From CAG-873 sp910578365 (GTDB taxonomy: Bacteria > Bacteroidota > Bacteroidia > Bacteroidales > Muribaculaceae): DNA of 64,000 nt. Below the pieces are notes generated by a model. That model made no database searches and was not told the DNA's origin. It saw only the letters and a program-made list of their open reading frames with translations. A program made the translations under genes and the position numbers. Below, piece after piece: positions 52,928 through 62,185 of the stretch (within the stretch, counting starts at the first letter, position 1; every line of letters starts with the position of its first letter). The DNA lies in the NCBI GenBank assembly GCA_951635545.1, contig OX620685.1, forward strand, positions 62,001 through 126,000, in the 5' to 3' direction.

Positions 52928-53866
52928 TAGTAGATGACAAAAATTAAACTTATGCTGTTAAACATTTAATTTTTAGGTGATTAAATTTGCAAAAGTCCTT
53001 AAAATTTAGTAATTTAAAGGAAAAGTTTGGCGACTTTTCTCCATGAAAACTACTAATTCCAAGGACTTGGTCAAAGTTAACCAAATCCTCCCGATTATGC
53101 AAGAGCACTTTGGACAAAGTATGAATCTGGCACGCATAAAACTTATGGCGTTGCTGCTCCATGCACTCTGTGTGGTGCAGACTGTCAGCCTCCACAAACT
53201 TGCCGATGCGATGCCTACGGCTGTCGACAAGGATTCCAACCTCAGACGGCTCCAAAGATTCTTTGCCAAGTATGTTCTTGACCTTGACATAATAGCCCGG
53301 ATGATTTTCTCGCTGCTTCCCGTCAAGACCGGTCTTGTGCTCAGCATGGATCGCACCAACTCACCGGTGAGAGAATCCGTGCCTGGTGGCTGTTCAATGA
53401 TTTGAAGGTCGGTCAGGAGAAATTCTTCCCTAAGCTCTTTCTTCACAAAGGTGAGTATGTCTATCTTGCCGGCAGTCGAATCAAAAACTCCGATGGTGTT
53501 CCGGAATTGCAGATTCTCATATGCTTCAATCGGCCCGAGGAGGCGATTTTGACATACAAAAAACGATGGGAGATAGAAACGGCCTTTAGAGCCATGAAAT
53601 CTTCCGGCTTCAACATCGAGGATACCCATAAGCGTGATATGGACCGCATCGCAAGACTTGTCGCGATGGTCTGCATGGCTCTTGTATGGGCGTATCTCGT
53701 TGGTGAACATAAAGATATAAATATTAAACCGATAAGGATTCTGAAACATGGAAGAAAGGCCAAGTCGCTTGTCAAGTACGGTTTGGAGGAGATTTCGACC
53801 ATACTTACGCGTCCGGCTTATAATCCAAAATTCGATGTTTTCAAATTTTTGTCATGTCGCACTTAA
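52928..53866 (+). mobile_element. IS4-family element with internal deletion
   Basis: Ends TAGTAGATGACAAAAATTA and GTCATGTCGCACTTAA match the element at 26270-28840. About 250-300 bp of the transposase gene is missing. Confidence 0.88.
53043..53866 (+). pseudogene. IS4-family transposase, internally deleted
   Basis: The first 113 residues match the transposase at 27595-28725 up to LSMDRTN. The frame then jumps to the segment encoding STGERIRAWWLFNDLKVG, out of frame (SPVRESVPGGCSMI and stop). The second frame (53402-53866) carries the C-terminal YKKRWEIETAFRAMKSSGF. The second catalytic Asp region is deleted, so it is inactive. Confidence 0.9.
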
Positions 53867-53950
53867 AAAGAATATATAAATTCACAATTAGAAAATACCT
53901 CTATAGTACACGATTCAGAGAAATTATATTAACAAGCTGTTTAAAAACAT

Positions 53951-53992
53951 AATAGTCAATGGTATCTGACAATGCGATACCATTGACTATTA
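53951..53992 (-). terminator. Terminator of the mannan locus
   Basis: A perfect 15-bp stem ATAGTCAATGGTATC / GATACCATTGACTAT, with T-rich sequence after it on the minus strand, just past the epimerase stop. Confidence 0.85.
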
Positions 53993-54008
53993 ATGCAATA
54001 TACAAGTG

Positions 54009-55205
54009 CTAAGCCTGCCCTAACAGACGCAGGCCTTCGAGGCATGCGCGCCCGTTGTGGTATGGACACTTCCAGAATCCGGCCTTATCGTCGCGGCGGT
54101 TGATGCTGCCGTCGGGCAGGCGGCTCCAGTACCATTCGCCGTTCTCAGAATCGACAAGTTCACGCTGTATGTATCCGAAGGTTTCCGCAGCTTTGTCGAG
54201 CTGCCCGGGCATGCCGTGCCATGCTGCAAGATAAAGCTGCCCTACTACGTTTTCGGCCTGGACCCACCAATGAAGTTCACGGTCAATACGGCCGTCGGCG
54301 TGGCGCTCGTATATCATGGAGCCATTAGCATTACGCCCCTCAAGACCGGCCATGGCTACCTTGCGGGTGGCCCGGAGGGTTTCGGCAAGGAGTTCGGGGT
54401 CGCCGATTACTTCGGCACTCTCCACCAGCAGCCATGAGGCTTCGATGTCGTGTCCGTACGAACATGTGTCGTCTTCGCGCTGCCAGTCGTCGTTGAAGAA
54501 TAAGTTGAGATGTCCGGTAGATTGGTCGATAATCTTGTTGAGGAATATTCTGAGAAGCGCCACGGTGGCCTCACGCACACGCTCGTCGCCGCTGACACGC
54601 AGCAGGGCCGTATAGCCCTCGATTATGTGCAGATGGGTGTTCATGGTTTTGGAAGCGTTGGAGTCTTTTTCGCTCAGACGCATGTCGGCGATAGGAGTCC
54701 ATTCGCGTGTGGTGGCTTCGATATAACCGCCGCGTTTAAAATCTCGGCTGTGCTGCTCGATGCTGTCGAAAAGCTCCATGGCCAGAGTCAGGGCCTCGTT
54801 GTCGGCTGTAGCGCGATAGTACTCGCTCAGACCGTATATAATGAATGCAATAGCATAGAACTGCTTCTTGGTATCGGCAGGTGTGCCGTCGGCGTTCACA
54901 CTCCAGAATGCGCCGCCGTACCGGCGGTCAATAAAGTGATTGCAAATATAGTCGTAGGCCCGCTTTGCGGTATCGCAATACTCGGGATTGCCCAAGGCAT
55001 TGTATGCGGCGGCAAATGTCCATAGTATGCGGGCGTTGAGTATGGCGCCTTTCTCGGCCCCCGGGTGAAGCAGATCAAAACCGTCGCGGCGGCCATAGAA
55101 ACCGCCCGACGGGTCTACCATTCTGTTCATCCAATAAGGTAAGATGCAGTCGCAGAGGTTGCTGCGCAGAGCCTCTGCCAACTGCGGGTTGCTTTGTTTT
55201 TCCAT
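54009..55205 (-). CDS. Mannobiose (cellobiose) 2-epimerase, AGE family
   Basis: 398 residues, normal for the family. It converts the reducing-end mannose of beta-1,4-mannobiose to glucose in the cytoplasm, giving mannosylglucose for the GH130 enzyme encoded two genes upstream. The (alpha/alpha)6 barrel motifs include WMNRMVDPSGGFYGRRDG, NTHLHIIEGYTALL, SYGHDIEASWLL and ELHWWVQAENVVGQL, which hold the active-site histidines and Arg. Context (GH26, GH130, transporter) favours mannobiose over cellobiose as substrate. Last gene of the operon, 2 bp after the transporter. Confidence 0.9.
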   Translation of the reverse strand: MEKQSNPQLAEALRSNLCDCILPYWMNRMVDPSGGFYGRRDGFDLLHPGAEKGAILNARILWTFAAAYNALGNPEYCDTAKRAYDYICNHFIDRRYGGAFWSVNADGTPADTKKQFYAIAFIIYGLSEYYRATADNEALTLAMELFDSIEQHSRDFKRGGYIEATTREWTPIADMRLSEKDSNASKTMNTHLHIIEGYTALLRVSGDERVREATVALLRIFLNKIIDQSTGHLNLFFNDDWQREDDTCSYGHDIEASWLLVESAEVIGDPELLAETLRATRKVAMAGLEGRNANGSMIYERHADGRIDRELHWWVQAENVVGQLYLAAWHGMPGQLDKAAETFGYIQRELVDSENGEWYWSRLPDGSINRRDDKAGFWKCPYHNGRACLEGLRLLGQA

Positions 55206-55207
55206 AT

Positions 55208-56644
55208 CTAATCAAGATCGCTGAATTCCTTGGCTGCGGCCATATCGGTGGGTACTACCTTACGGCGCTGCTCTTTCAGCTTGTCTACTATTTCGTTTAC
55301 TACTGTGGTGGTAAGCGGATAGAACCATACCACAAGAATGGCGATAGCCGAAACCACTGCCGGAATGAAGGTCATCAGAGCCCACAGACAGCTGATGGCA
55401 CCCGGAGTCTGGGCCACGGAGCCTCCGTCGGTGGCCACCACATATCCGCATGCGCTCAGCAGCCACATTACTGCGGCTCCGCCTATCGCACCGCCGAATT
55501 TCTGTGCCATTGACGACGACGAGAATATCAGGCCTGTGGATGCGGTGTTGAATTTCAGTTCGGCGTAGTCGCTGACATCGGCGTACATGCTCCATACCAG
55601 AGGCGACATAATGCCTGTGAGGATGCTGATGAGAATCTGGAACACAAGCATGAGCCAGTAGCCGCTTTCGCTTACGGGCAGGAAGAAAAAGCCTGTGCTG
55701 AGTACTATCAGCAAGGCGTTGACTGCCATGAAGGTGCTTTTCTTACCCAAACGCCCGGCTACGGGCACTGCCAGAGCCACACCCGCCATATTGGCTACCT
55801 CGCCCACACTGAGGAAAAGGCCCGAGTAGAACAGCATGCTGAGGCCGAACAGCCACAGCGAGGCATCGGGGCCTATCACATCGGCAAAGAAGTAAGCTAC
55901 GGTGGCACCGCGCACGGTGTTGAACAGATTGAAGCAAAGTGCGGCGCCGATAAGCAGCCACCACGGACGGTTGCTCAGCAGCGACCGGAAGTCCTTGCCC
56001 ACGCTCACACTGGACACTGTGTGCAGGCGCTCGCGTGTCATCCTGAAGCAGAGCAGGAACAGCAGCAGACATGCCGCAGCTATCACACACATGGCCAACT
56101 GCCAGCTGGTCCGGGGCGAGGCACCGAAATGCCCGGCAAACATACTGCACAACGGCTCCCACGAAGCCAGGGCTATGAACGAGCCTCCATAGGCAAAAAA
56201 CATGCGGAACGACGAGTACACGGTCTTCTCCCGAGGGTCATCGCTCATTACTCCGAGCATGGCGCCGTAGGGCACGTTTATACCGGTGTACACTGTCATC
56301 ATAAGCACATAAGTAACGTAGGCCCACACGAGTTTGGCCGCATAGCCCCATTCGGGTGTTGTAAAGAGCAGTATTCCGCATACCGAAAACGGTACCGATA
56401 CCCACAACAGGTACGGGCGATACTTTCCCCAGCGGGTGCCGGTGCGGTCGGCTATCACGCCCATCATGGGGTCGGAAACAGCATCCCAGATTCGGGTCAC
56501 AAGCACCAGCACTCCGGCATCGAGCAGACTCAGACCGAAGATGTTAGAATAAAAGAAGGGCAGATAATAGCTGAACACCTTCCAGAACATCGACGATGCC
56601 ATGTCGCCGAAGCCATAACCTATACGTTCACTTAATTTCGACAT
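55208..56644 (-). CDS. GPH-family sugar:cation symporter
   Basis: 478 residues with about 12 membrane segments and the GPH (melibiose carrier) signature near the start: SERIGYGFGDMASSMFWKVF and RIWDAVSDPMMGVIADRTGT. It sits in the inner membrane and probably imports mannobiose for the epimerase, whose gene starts 2 bp later. The C terminus is a short soluble tail. Confidence 0.92.
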   Translation of the reverse strand: MSKLSERIGYGFGDMASSMFWKVFSYYLPFFYSNIFGLSLLDAGVLVLVTRIWDAVSDPMMGVIADRTGTRWGKYRPYLLWVSVPFSVCGILLFTTPEWGYAAKLVWAYVTYVLMMTVYTGINVPYGAMLGVMSDDPREKTVYSSFRMFFAYGGSFIALASWEPLCSMFAGHFGASPRTSWQLAMCVIAAACLLLFLLCFRMTRERLHTVSSVSVGKDFRSLLSNRPWWLLIGAALCFNLFNTVRGATVAYFFADVIGPDASLWLFGLSMLFYSGLFLSVGEVANMAGVALAVPVAGRLGKKSTFMAVNALLIVLSTGFFFLPVSESGYWLMLVFQILISILTGIMSPLVWSMYADVSDYAELKFNTASTGLIFSSSSMAQKFGGAIGGAAVMWLLSACGYVVATDGGSVAQTPGAISCLWALMTFIPAVVSAIAILVVWFYPLTTTVVNEIVDKLKEQRRKVVPTDMAAAKEFSDLD

Positions 56645-56735
56645 TCTTGCCTATGTTTTTCAGGATTGTGTGCGGCCTCGCACACCGGTTTATTATCCGG
56701 ATTTCACCGGGGCCGACGGACCCCGGCGACCGGTT

Positions 56736-57950
56736 TTATACATTTAACAATACTTTCTCTTCTTTATTGTTATACTGCCCGCAGTTGTTCATCAGGGCCA
56801 GGTTGCGGTTGATGAGATTGTTGAGGGTACGCACGCTTTCGCCTGTGGTGAGTTTGTCTTCGGGTGTGTGAAGACAATAGTCAACCAGACGGTCGACAGT
56901 CGACTCGGCCACATGCAGGCGGGTGTCGCTGGAGGCATAATATATCAGCACCCGGCCATCCTCGTCGGCAATCCAGCCGTTTGTAAAGAGCACGTTCATA
57001 ACGTCGCCCATGTACTCCTCGCCTACCGGAGCCATGAAGTATCCGCCGGGCGAAGCAATCTTGCGCCAGGGCTCGTCGAGGGCGGTCATGTACATATAGA
57101 GCACGTATCGCAGGCCCGAGGCGCAGGCGCGCACGCCGTGCGCCAGATGCAGCCATCCTTTGGAGGTCTTTATGGGATGCGGGCCTTCGCCGTTCTTTAC
57201 TTCCTTGATAGTGTGGTAGTGGCGCGGGTCTATAATAATCTCATGGTCGACAACAGCGTTGGTTATGTCGTCGACAAGCGCCCAGCCTATGCCGCCGCCG
57301 CTGCCGGTGTCGATAAAGCCGTCCTGAGGGCGAGTGTAAAGGGCATACTTGCCGTTGACAAACTCGGGGTGCAGCACCACGTTGCGCTGCTGTGACTTTG
57401 TTTTCAGGTCGGGCAGACGCTCCCAGTTCACCAGGTCTTTTGTACGGGCTATGCCGCAGGTAGCGGTAGCTGCCGAGAGGTCACCGGGGCAGCGGTCGTC
57501 GTGGCGTTCGGCACAGAAGAGGCCGTAGATATAACCATCTTCGTGAGCTGTCAGGCGCATATCGTAGATATTGGTGGCCGGCACCACGTCTTCGGGCATA
57601 GTCACGGGGTGATCCCAAAAGCGGAAATTGTCGACACCATTAGGGCTCTCAGCCACGGCGAAGAACGACTTGCGGTCGTTGCCTTCCACACGCACCATCA
57701 GCAGGTAGCGGCCATTGAGTTTGATTGCGCCGGCATTGAGTGTGGCGTTTACGCCAATGCGCTCCATAAAGTAAGGGTTGCGCTCGCGGTCATAGTCGTA
57801 CTTCCAAAAAGGAGGAACCATTTCGGCAGTAATCACCGGATTACAGTAGCGGTTATATACACCGTTGCCCTCTATGATTTTGTTGGTGCGGGTAACCAGC
57901 TCTTCGTAGCGGGCCTCCACCAGTTTTTTGCGATGTTCAAAAATGTCCAT
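56736..57950 (-). CDS. GH130 4-O-beta-D-mannosyl-D-glucose phosphorylase
   Basis: 404 residues, GH130 subfamily 1 type. It phosphorolyses mannosyl-beta-1,4-glucose to mannose-1-phosphate and glucose. The proton donor is probably Asp130 in VVPATNIYDMRL, matching the Asp131 region of the Bacteroides fragilis enzyme. Phosphate-binding positions lie in regions such as NVVLHPEFVNGKYALYTRP and GEGPHPIKTSKGWLHLAHGV. No signal peptide, so cytoplasmic. It lies between the GH26 mannanase and the transporter. Confidence 0.92.
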   Translation of the reverse strand: MDIFEHRKKLVEARYEELVTRTNKIIEGNGVYNRYCNPVITAEMVPPFWKYDYDRERNPYFMERIGVNATLNAGAIKLNGRYLLMVRVEGNDRKSFFAVAESPNGVDNFRFWDHPVTMPEDVVPATNIYDMRLTAHEDGYIYGLFCAERHDDRCPGDLSAATATCGIARTKDLVNWERLPDLKTKSQQRNVVLHPEFVNGKYALYTRPQDGFIDTGSGGGIGWALVDDITNAVVDHEIIIDPRHYHTIKEVKNGEGPHPIKTSKGWLHLAHGVRACASGLRYVLYMYMTALDEPWRKIASPGGYFMAPVGEEYMGDVMNVLFTNGWIADEDGRVLIYYASSDTRLHVAESTVDRLVDYCLHTPEDKLTTGESVRTLNNLINRNLALMNNCGQYNNKEEKVLLNV

Positions 57951-57977
57951 TATCAGTATTATAATAAGATTTGGAGA

Positions 57978-59399
57978 TTATTTCAGATTAGGCATCAGGT
58001 CGCGGGTTATAACAAAGGGCGAGGCCATAATCTGCTTCCAGGCATCGCGGGTGTTGTTAAACCCATCGACAGTTGCATTGTTATCGATATTGTAAGTGTA
58101 CCATTCCATGAACCACGACCAGTAAGCGCCGTCGGTCATACACTTCTCGGGCGAGGGCACACGGCCAATCTCGGCGAGGCACACAAGTTTTTTGCCCGAG
58201 GTCATATCAAGCGCGGCACGGTATGCGGTCACCTGCGAGCTGTCGTTGTCGGGATACAGGTCAACACCAACAATGTCGACATACTCATCGCCGGGATAGG
58301 AAGCCTTCATCTGCGCTTCGTATCCGGTCTGATACTGTGCGGTCCATACCCAAATAAGGTTGTTGAGGCCATGATGTTTTACCAGACGGTCGTGCATCAG
58401 TATCCACAGCTGCTTAGTATATTCATCGCCATGTGCACCCCACCAGAACCAGGCGCCGTAGCGGTAGTCGCCTGCGGCTTCGTGGAGCGGACGCCACAGC
58501 ACCGGTATTCCGGCATCCTGCAGCAGACGGAGTGTTTCGGCCACCTTGTCGATATCGGCCAGAATGAAATCATGCTGCCATGTACCCTCTTTCAGGGCCT
58601 CGCGGATGTCGAAGTTTGTGGCGTCGTTGCCCTTGCCAGGAATATAAAAGCCGTATTTATCGCTGTCCTTGGCATCCGGAGCATTCCAGTGCCACATGTA
58701 GGTTATAAGGCCGTTGTTCTGCCACTGGGTCCTTGCAGGAGTGATGTCGCTGTAATCAATCCATGCGCCGGGCTTTGAGTCTTTCAGATGTATGAAGTCA
58801 TAGCCGGTCAGGGCCGGATATTTGCCGGTAACATTGTAAATCCAGTCGGCGAAATCATTATTGTTGTTCACGTTGGCCATTGCGCCTGAAACTATTTTTT
58901 TGCCATACTGTTCGATAAGGAAATTGTACACATTTTTCGCCTCAGCAGTGGCCGAAGTATTGGTAAGTGGCGCGAAGTTTCCGGGTTCGGCAGGGTCGAT
59001 GCCCTTAACAATGGTGTTGAAGTTGACGGTAAGAGCAGGGCCATAGCTTGCGCCGCCGTTAGCTATTACGGCATGAGCCGGAATCACAAGCTGATATTGG
59101 GTGCCTTTGGTAAGATTCACAGGCAAAACCACAGTATTGCCGTTGTCAACCGAAGCATTCAGCCTGGAACCGTTAAGAGTTATACGGTCGGCGGTGTTGA
59201 GAGTCACGGGTGCGTTGTAAGTCACGCGTATTTCGGTAATCTCGTCGGCATCCACCTCCGCACCCTCTGCTACAGAGCATGAGGTGATTTTGACTTCAGC
59301 CGGCCCCGGAGCCGGCTCGTCGGGAGTTTTATTATCGTCGCCGCAGGCAGTAAATGCAAATACTGCCATAAGGGAAAAGAAGAACTTGCAGAATTTCAT
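57978..59399 (-). CDS. GH26 beta-mannanase, surface lipoprotein
   Basis: 473 residues. Lipoprotein signal with FTACGDDNKTP (Cys19), an Ig-like SbsA-type domain (about 35-130), then a GH26 (beta/alpha)8 domain (about 150-470). Acid/base Glu307 is in WRPLHEAAG with the usual GAWFWWG after it; the nucleophile Glu410 is in LVCLAEIG. It cuts beta-1,4-mannan, probably releasing mannobiose, which the downstream genes process. The acidic residues after the Cys suggest surface exposure. Confidence 0.93.
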   Translation of the reverse strand: MKFCKFFFSLMAVFAFTACGDDNKTPDEPAPGPAEVKITSCSVAEGAEVDADEITEIRVTYNAPVTLNTADRITLNGSRLNASVDNGNTVVLPVNLTKGTQYQLVIPAHAVIANGGASYGPALTVNFNTIVKGIDPAEPGNFAPLTNTSATAEAKNVYNFLIEQYGKKIVSGAMANVNNNNDFADWIYNVTGKYPALTGYDFIHLKDSKPGAWIDYSDITPARTQWQNNGLITYMWHWNAPDAKDSDKYGFYIPGKGNDATNFDIREALKEGTWQHDFILADIDKVAETLRLLQDAGIPVLWRPLHEAAGDYRYGAWFWWGAHGDEYTKQLWILMHDRLVKHHGLNNLIWVWTAQYQTGYEAQMKASYPGDEYVDIVGVDLYPDNDSSQVTAYRAALDMTSGKKLVCLAEIGRVPSPEKCMTDGAYWSWFMEWYTYNIDNNATVDGFNNTRDAWKQIMASPFVITRDLMPNLK

Positions 59400-59470
59400 T
59401 TTGAAAAAACATTCCGGCGCGGCGCAATGAGCCGCGCCGGAATTACCTATTGGATTGTTACAGATTACTT

Positions 59471-60955
59471 TTACTTTTCATATTCCATTGATACAATGGT
59501 CATGTTACAGCCGGAGAAGGCCCAGCCGGCACCGTTCAGTTCATCGATATCTTCCTGGGCGATATTCAGGGTGATACTGGTCTGACCGGCTTCGGTTTCG
59601 ATTATGCCGCCGTTGACATCGCGAACTGCAGTGAAACATGTACTCCAGTCGCGGCGGTAGCGGGGCTGCAGCTGCCACCAGCCCTGAGTAGTATCCTGCT
59701 CGAAGTTTATAGTGAGCTTGCCGGGGGCATCGATAGCGGTGGTGAACGCCTCAAACATTTCGGCATCCTTGTCGGAGGCTACCTCGAGGTTGGCAGCCCA
59801 GCCGCCAAGTTCAAAGTTGCCCATCCAGAATACGTTGCCTTGCTTCTTCATGCTGAGGTTGGAGCTGCTTACCACGATATTGCTGTTCTGTATAAAATCA
59901 ATCTTGCCGTCGACCATAGCTGCCGGAACTTCCACGGTGAGTTCGCTGCCGTCGGAGTTCACCTGCCAGCCACTGTACACTGCCTCGCAGCCGGGGAACA
60001 CAATAGAGCTTACAAGGTTGAGTAACTTGCCGCTTACTGTCAGTTGCTGACCGGCAGTAAGATTAGTATCGGGACTTACCGAATACACCTCAATGGTGGG
60101 CACGGTGAATGCCGGAGTGTCGATACGGTCGAGCGAGTAGAGTTCGAGGGTAATCACACCCGAGCAGGTTCCGGCCGGAACTGTCGTGGAGAGGCTCTTG
60201 CCGTCGGCCGCCACGGTAAACGAGGCTGCCTCAATCTCACCGGGGAAGTATACAGTCTTCACCAGCTGCAGATTCTCGCCATACACGGTCACGGACTCTC
60301 CTTCGGCAAGGTCGGTTTTGCTGATTGAAGTTGCCGAAGCCGAACGCACCACAAACTCCTGTTCGGTTGAATATGTCCAGTCGGCGCCGTCGCTGAATAT
60401 AATTTTGCCGGTTTTGGCTTCAGCAGGAACCTTTACACGGAGTTCGTGACGCTCCTGCATGGTAAAATCCTCACTGAGTACCTCGGCATTGTTGCCGAAA
60501 GTAACCGAAGCCACATTATAGAGGTATTCGCCTGTAACCACCAGCTCGTCGCCGACGGTAAGCTGCGGATTGGCAGAACTTACACTTTCAATGCTGATAG
60601 GTTCGGAGTAAGTAATCATCGAACGGGTTTCGATTTCCTTGCCGCCTATAATCAGGCGTATTTTACCGGGCAGAGCCTCCTGGGGCACAACACACACCAG
60701 TTCGGTGTCCGACTTGCTTACAAAGTCGGTGACTTCGACACCCACAGGAAATATCACCTTGCTGACGCCGCCGAGGCCTTCGCCGATGAATCGGATGGTT
60801 TCGCCGCGGCTTGCGGGTGACGGGCCAAAACTGTGCAGTTCGCTGCTGTAGGGATACTCGGGCGCATCGTCGTCGCACGATTGCATTGCCACTGTGGTGC
60901 CTAAGAGCACCAGAGCCATAAGCAGGCAGTTCTTTATTTTTGCAAATGTTTTCAT
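59471..60955 (-). CDS. IPT/TIG-domain surface glycan-binding lipoprotein
   Basis: 494 residues. Lipobox MQSCDDDAP (Cys27). Four tandem IPT/TIG-like immunoglobulin domains (about 38-360; e.g. GETIRFIGEGLGGVSKVIFP, GDELVVTGEYLYNVASVTFG, GESVTVYGENLQLVKTVYFP, GQQLTVSGKLLNLVSSIVFP) end in a beta-sandwich glycan-binding domain rich in Trp (GWWQLQPRYRRDWSTCF). Such SGBPs lie beside susD and hold the mannan near the mannanase. Confidence 0.87.
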   Translation of the reverse strand: MKTFAKIKNCLLMALVLLGTTVAMQSCDDDAPEYPYSSELHSFGPSPASRGETIRFIGEGLGGVSKVIFPVGVEVTDFVSKSDTELVCVVPQEALPGKIRLIIGGKEIETRSMITYSEPISIESVSSANPQLTVGDELVVTGEYLYNVASVTFGNNAEVLSEDFTMQERHELRVKVPAEAKTGKIIFSDGADWTYSTEQEFVVRSASATSISKTDLAEGESVTVYGENLQLVKTVYFPGEIEAASFTVAADGKSLSTTVPAGTCSGVITLELYSLDRIDTPAFTVPTIEVYSVSPDTNLTAGQQLTVSGKLLNLVSSIVFPGCEAVYSGWQVNSDGSELTVEVPAAMVDGKIDFIQNSNIVVSSSNLSMKKQGNVFWMGNFELGGWAANLEVASDKDAEMFEAFTTAIDAPGKLTINFEQDTTQGWWQLQPRYRRDWSTCFTAVRDVNGGIIETEAGQTSITLNIAQEDIDELNGAGWAFSGCNMTIVSMEYEK

Positions 60956-60964
60956 TTCGGTTTG

Positions 60965-62164
60965 TTAGTTAATGCGTACGATGCGGAAGTTATCCATCTT
61001 GATATTAAACGGTCCGGGATTCTCGCAGGCACCGAATACCATAATGTTGAAGTCGGTGTACTTGGCGATATCGTCAATTGCCATATTATCGACCGACTCT
61101 TCTTTGTTATACTTGAACTCGGTCAGGGGTATGGTGAAAGTCTTCCAGCCGTCGGTGGCGGCATCGGTATATGCACCGGACTTAATGTAAGGCTTCCAGT
61201 GGCACTGCGGATAGTTGTCGTCGGGGCTGATATTGCCGTTCGGATTCCATGTCTGGAACCACATCAGCATGGGGCAGTCAATCCAGGTGCCTATATTGGC
61301 CTCGAACTTGAGAGCAAGTTCCTCATTGCCGCCCTGAGCTATCGGAGCGTTGCCGTGAGCCCCCTCGCCATGCGCCCAGTAGCCCCACATCAGATTGTCG
61401 CTCCAGCCCCATGCACTCAGCATCGGAGCCTCGAACAGCAGATAATTGCCCGAGATGGCGTCGGCATCGGTAGTCACCGTGCCACGACCCCACGGCTGCA
61501 CATAGCCGTCGTCGAAGTTGGTGAGCATGCCGTTGGTATCCATGAAGTTGAACTTAGTCTTGGTGGTACCGTAAATGCTTTTTACACTCAGAGGGCCTTC
61601 CTGAACTCCCTGCGGCACAACTACAGCCATCGATGTCTGGTTGAACGCGGTGATTTCGGCCGGAGTGTCTACACCGGTGAAGAATACCTGCGGCTCAATA
61701 AAATAATTGCCGGTGATTTCGATTACGTCGCCCGGTTTGGCATATTCGCAGCTGATGTCGCGGATAAGCGGGTTGGGCACACGCACCCCAAAGGGGAAAG
61801 TACTCTTGTTGCCCTTGCCGGTAATCAGCGTAATGGTATTGGTAACATCGGTAGGAATCACCGACGGCACATCCACTATAATGGAGTACGAGGTAATGAG
61901 CGTGGGGTTGAGCAGGCCCTTAACGTCGTTGAACCATATCTCTTCGACTGCGCCGAGGTTCTCGCCCATCAGCACAATCTGCTGGCCCATCATGGCCTCG
62001 ACCACCAGCGAGTCGGCGGCATTGGGGTTGGTGATGCGCACATACTCGACCTTGGGCGTAGCATCCTCGTCGCGTTCGGCGTCGGTCCGGTCGCAGCCGG
62101 TCAGCGTGCTTATGCCGACAAACGACATAAATGCTGCCATCAGTATATATTTTGCTTTTTTCAT
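60965..62164 (-). CDS. IPT/TIG-domain surface glycan-binding lipoprotein (SGBP)
   Basis: 399 residues. Lipobox LTGCDRTDAERDED (Cys24). Two IPT/TIG domains (about 37-205) and a C-terminal binding domain with many aromatics (MLSAWGWSDNLMWGYWAHGE, PMLMWFQTWNPNGNI). It ends with DFNIMVFGACENPGPFNIKM, as in the glycan-binding proteins found after susD. Starts 21 bp after susD and precedes the larger SGBP by 9 bp. Confidence 0.88.
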   Translation of the reverse strand: MKKAKYILMAAFMSFVGISTLTGCDRTDAERDEDATPKVEYVRITNPNAADSLVVEAMMGQQIVLMGENLGAVEEIWFNDVKGLLNPTLITSYSIIVDVPSVIPTDVTNTITLITGKGNKSTFPFGVRVPNPLIRDISCEYAKPGDVIEITGNYFIEPQVFFTGVDTPAEITAFNQTSMAVVVPQGVQEGPLSVKSIYGTTKTKFNFMDTNGMLTNFDDGYVQPWGRGTVTTDADAISGNYLLFEAPMLSAWGWSDNLMWGYWAHGEGAHGNAPIAQGGNEELALKFEANIGTWIDCPMLMWFQTWNPNGNISPDDNYPQCHWKPYIKSGAYTDAATDGWKTFTIPLTEFKYNKEESVDNMAIDDIAKYTDFNIMVFGACENPGPFNIKMDNFRIVRIN

Positions 62165-62185
62165 TGCTATATTGTCGGTTTAAGC

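Noticed and set aside
57501..58778. 425-codon plus-strand open frame
   Set aside because: Antisense to the GH130 and GH26 genes; no motif.
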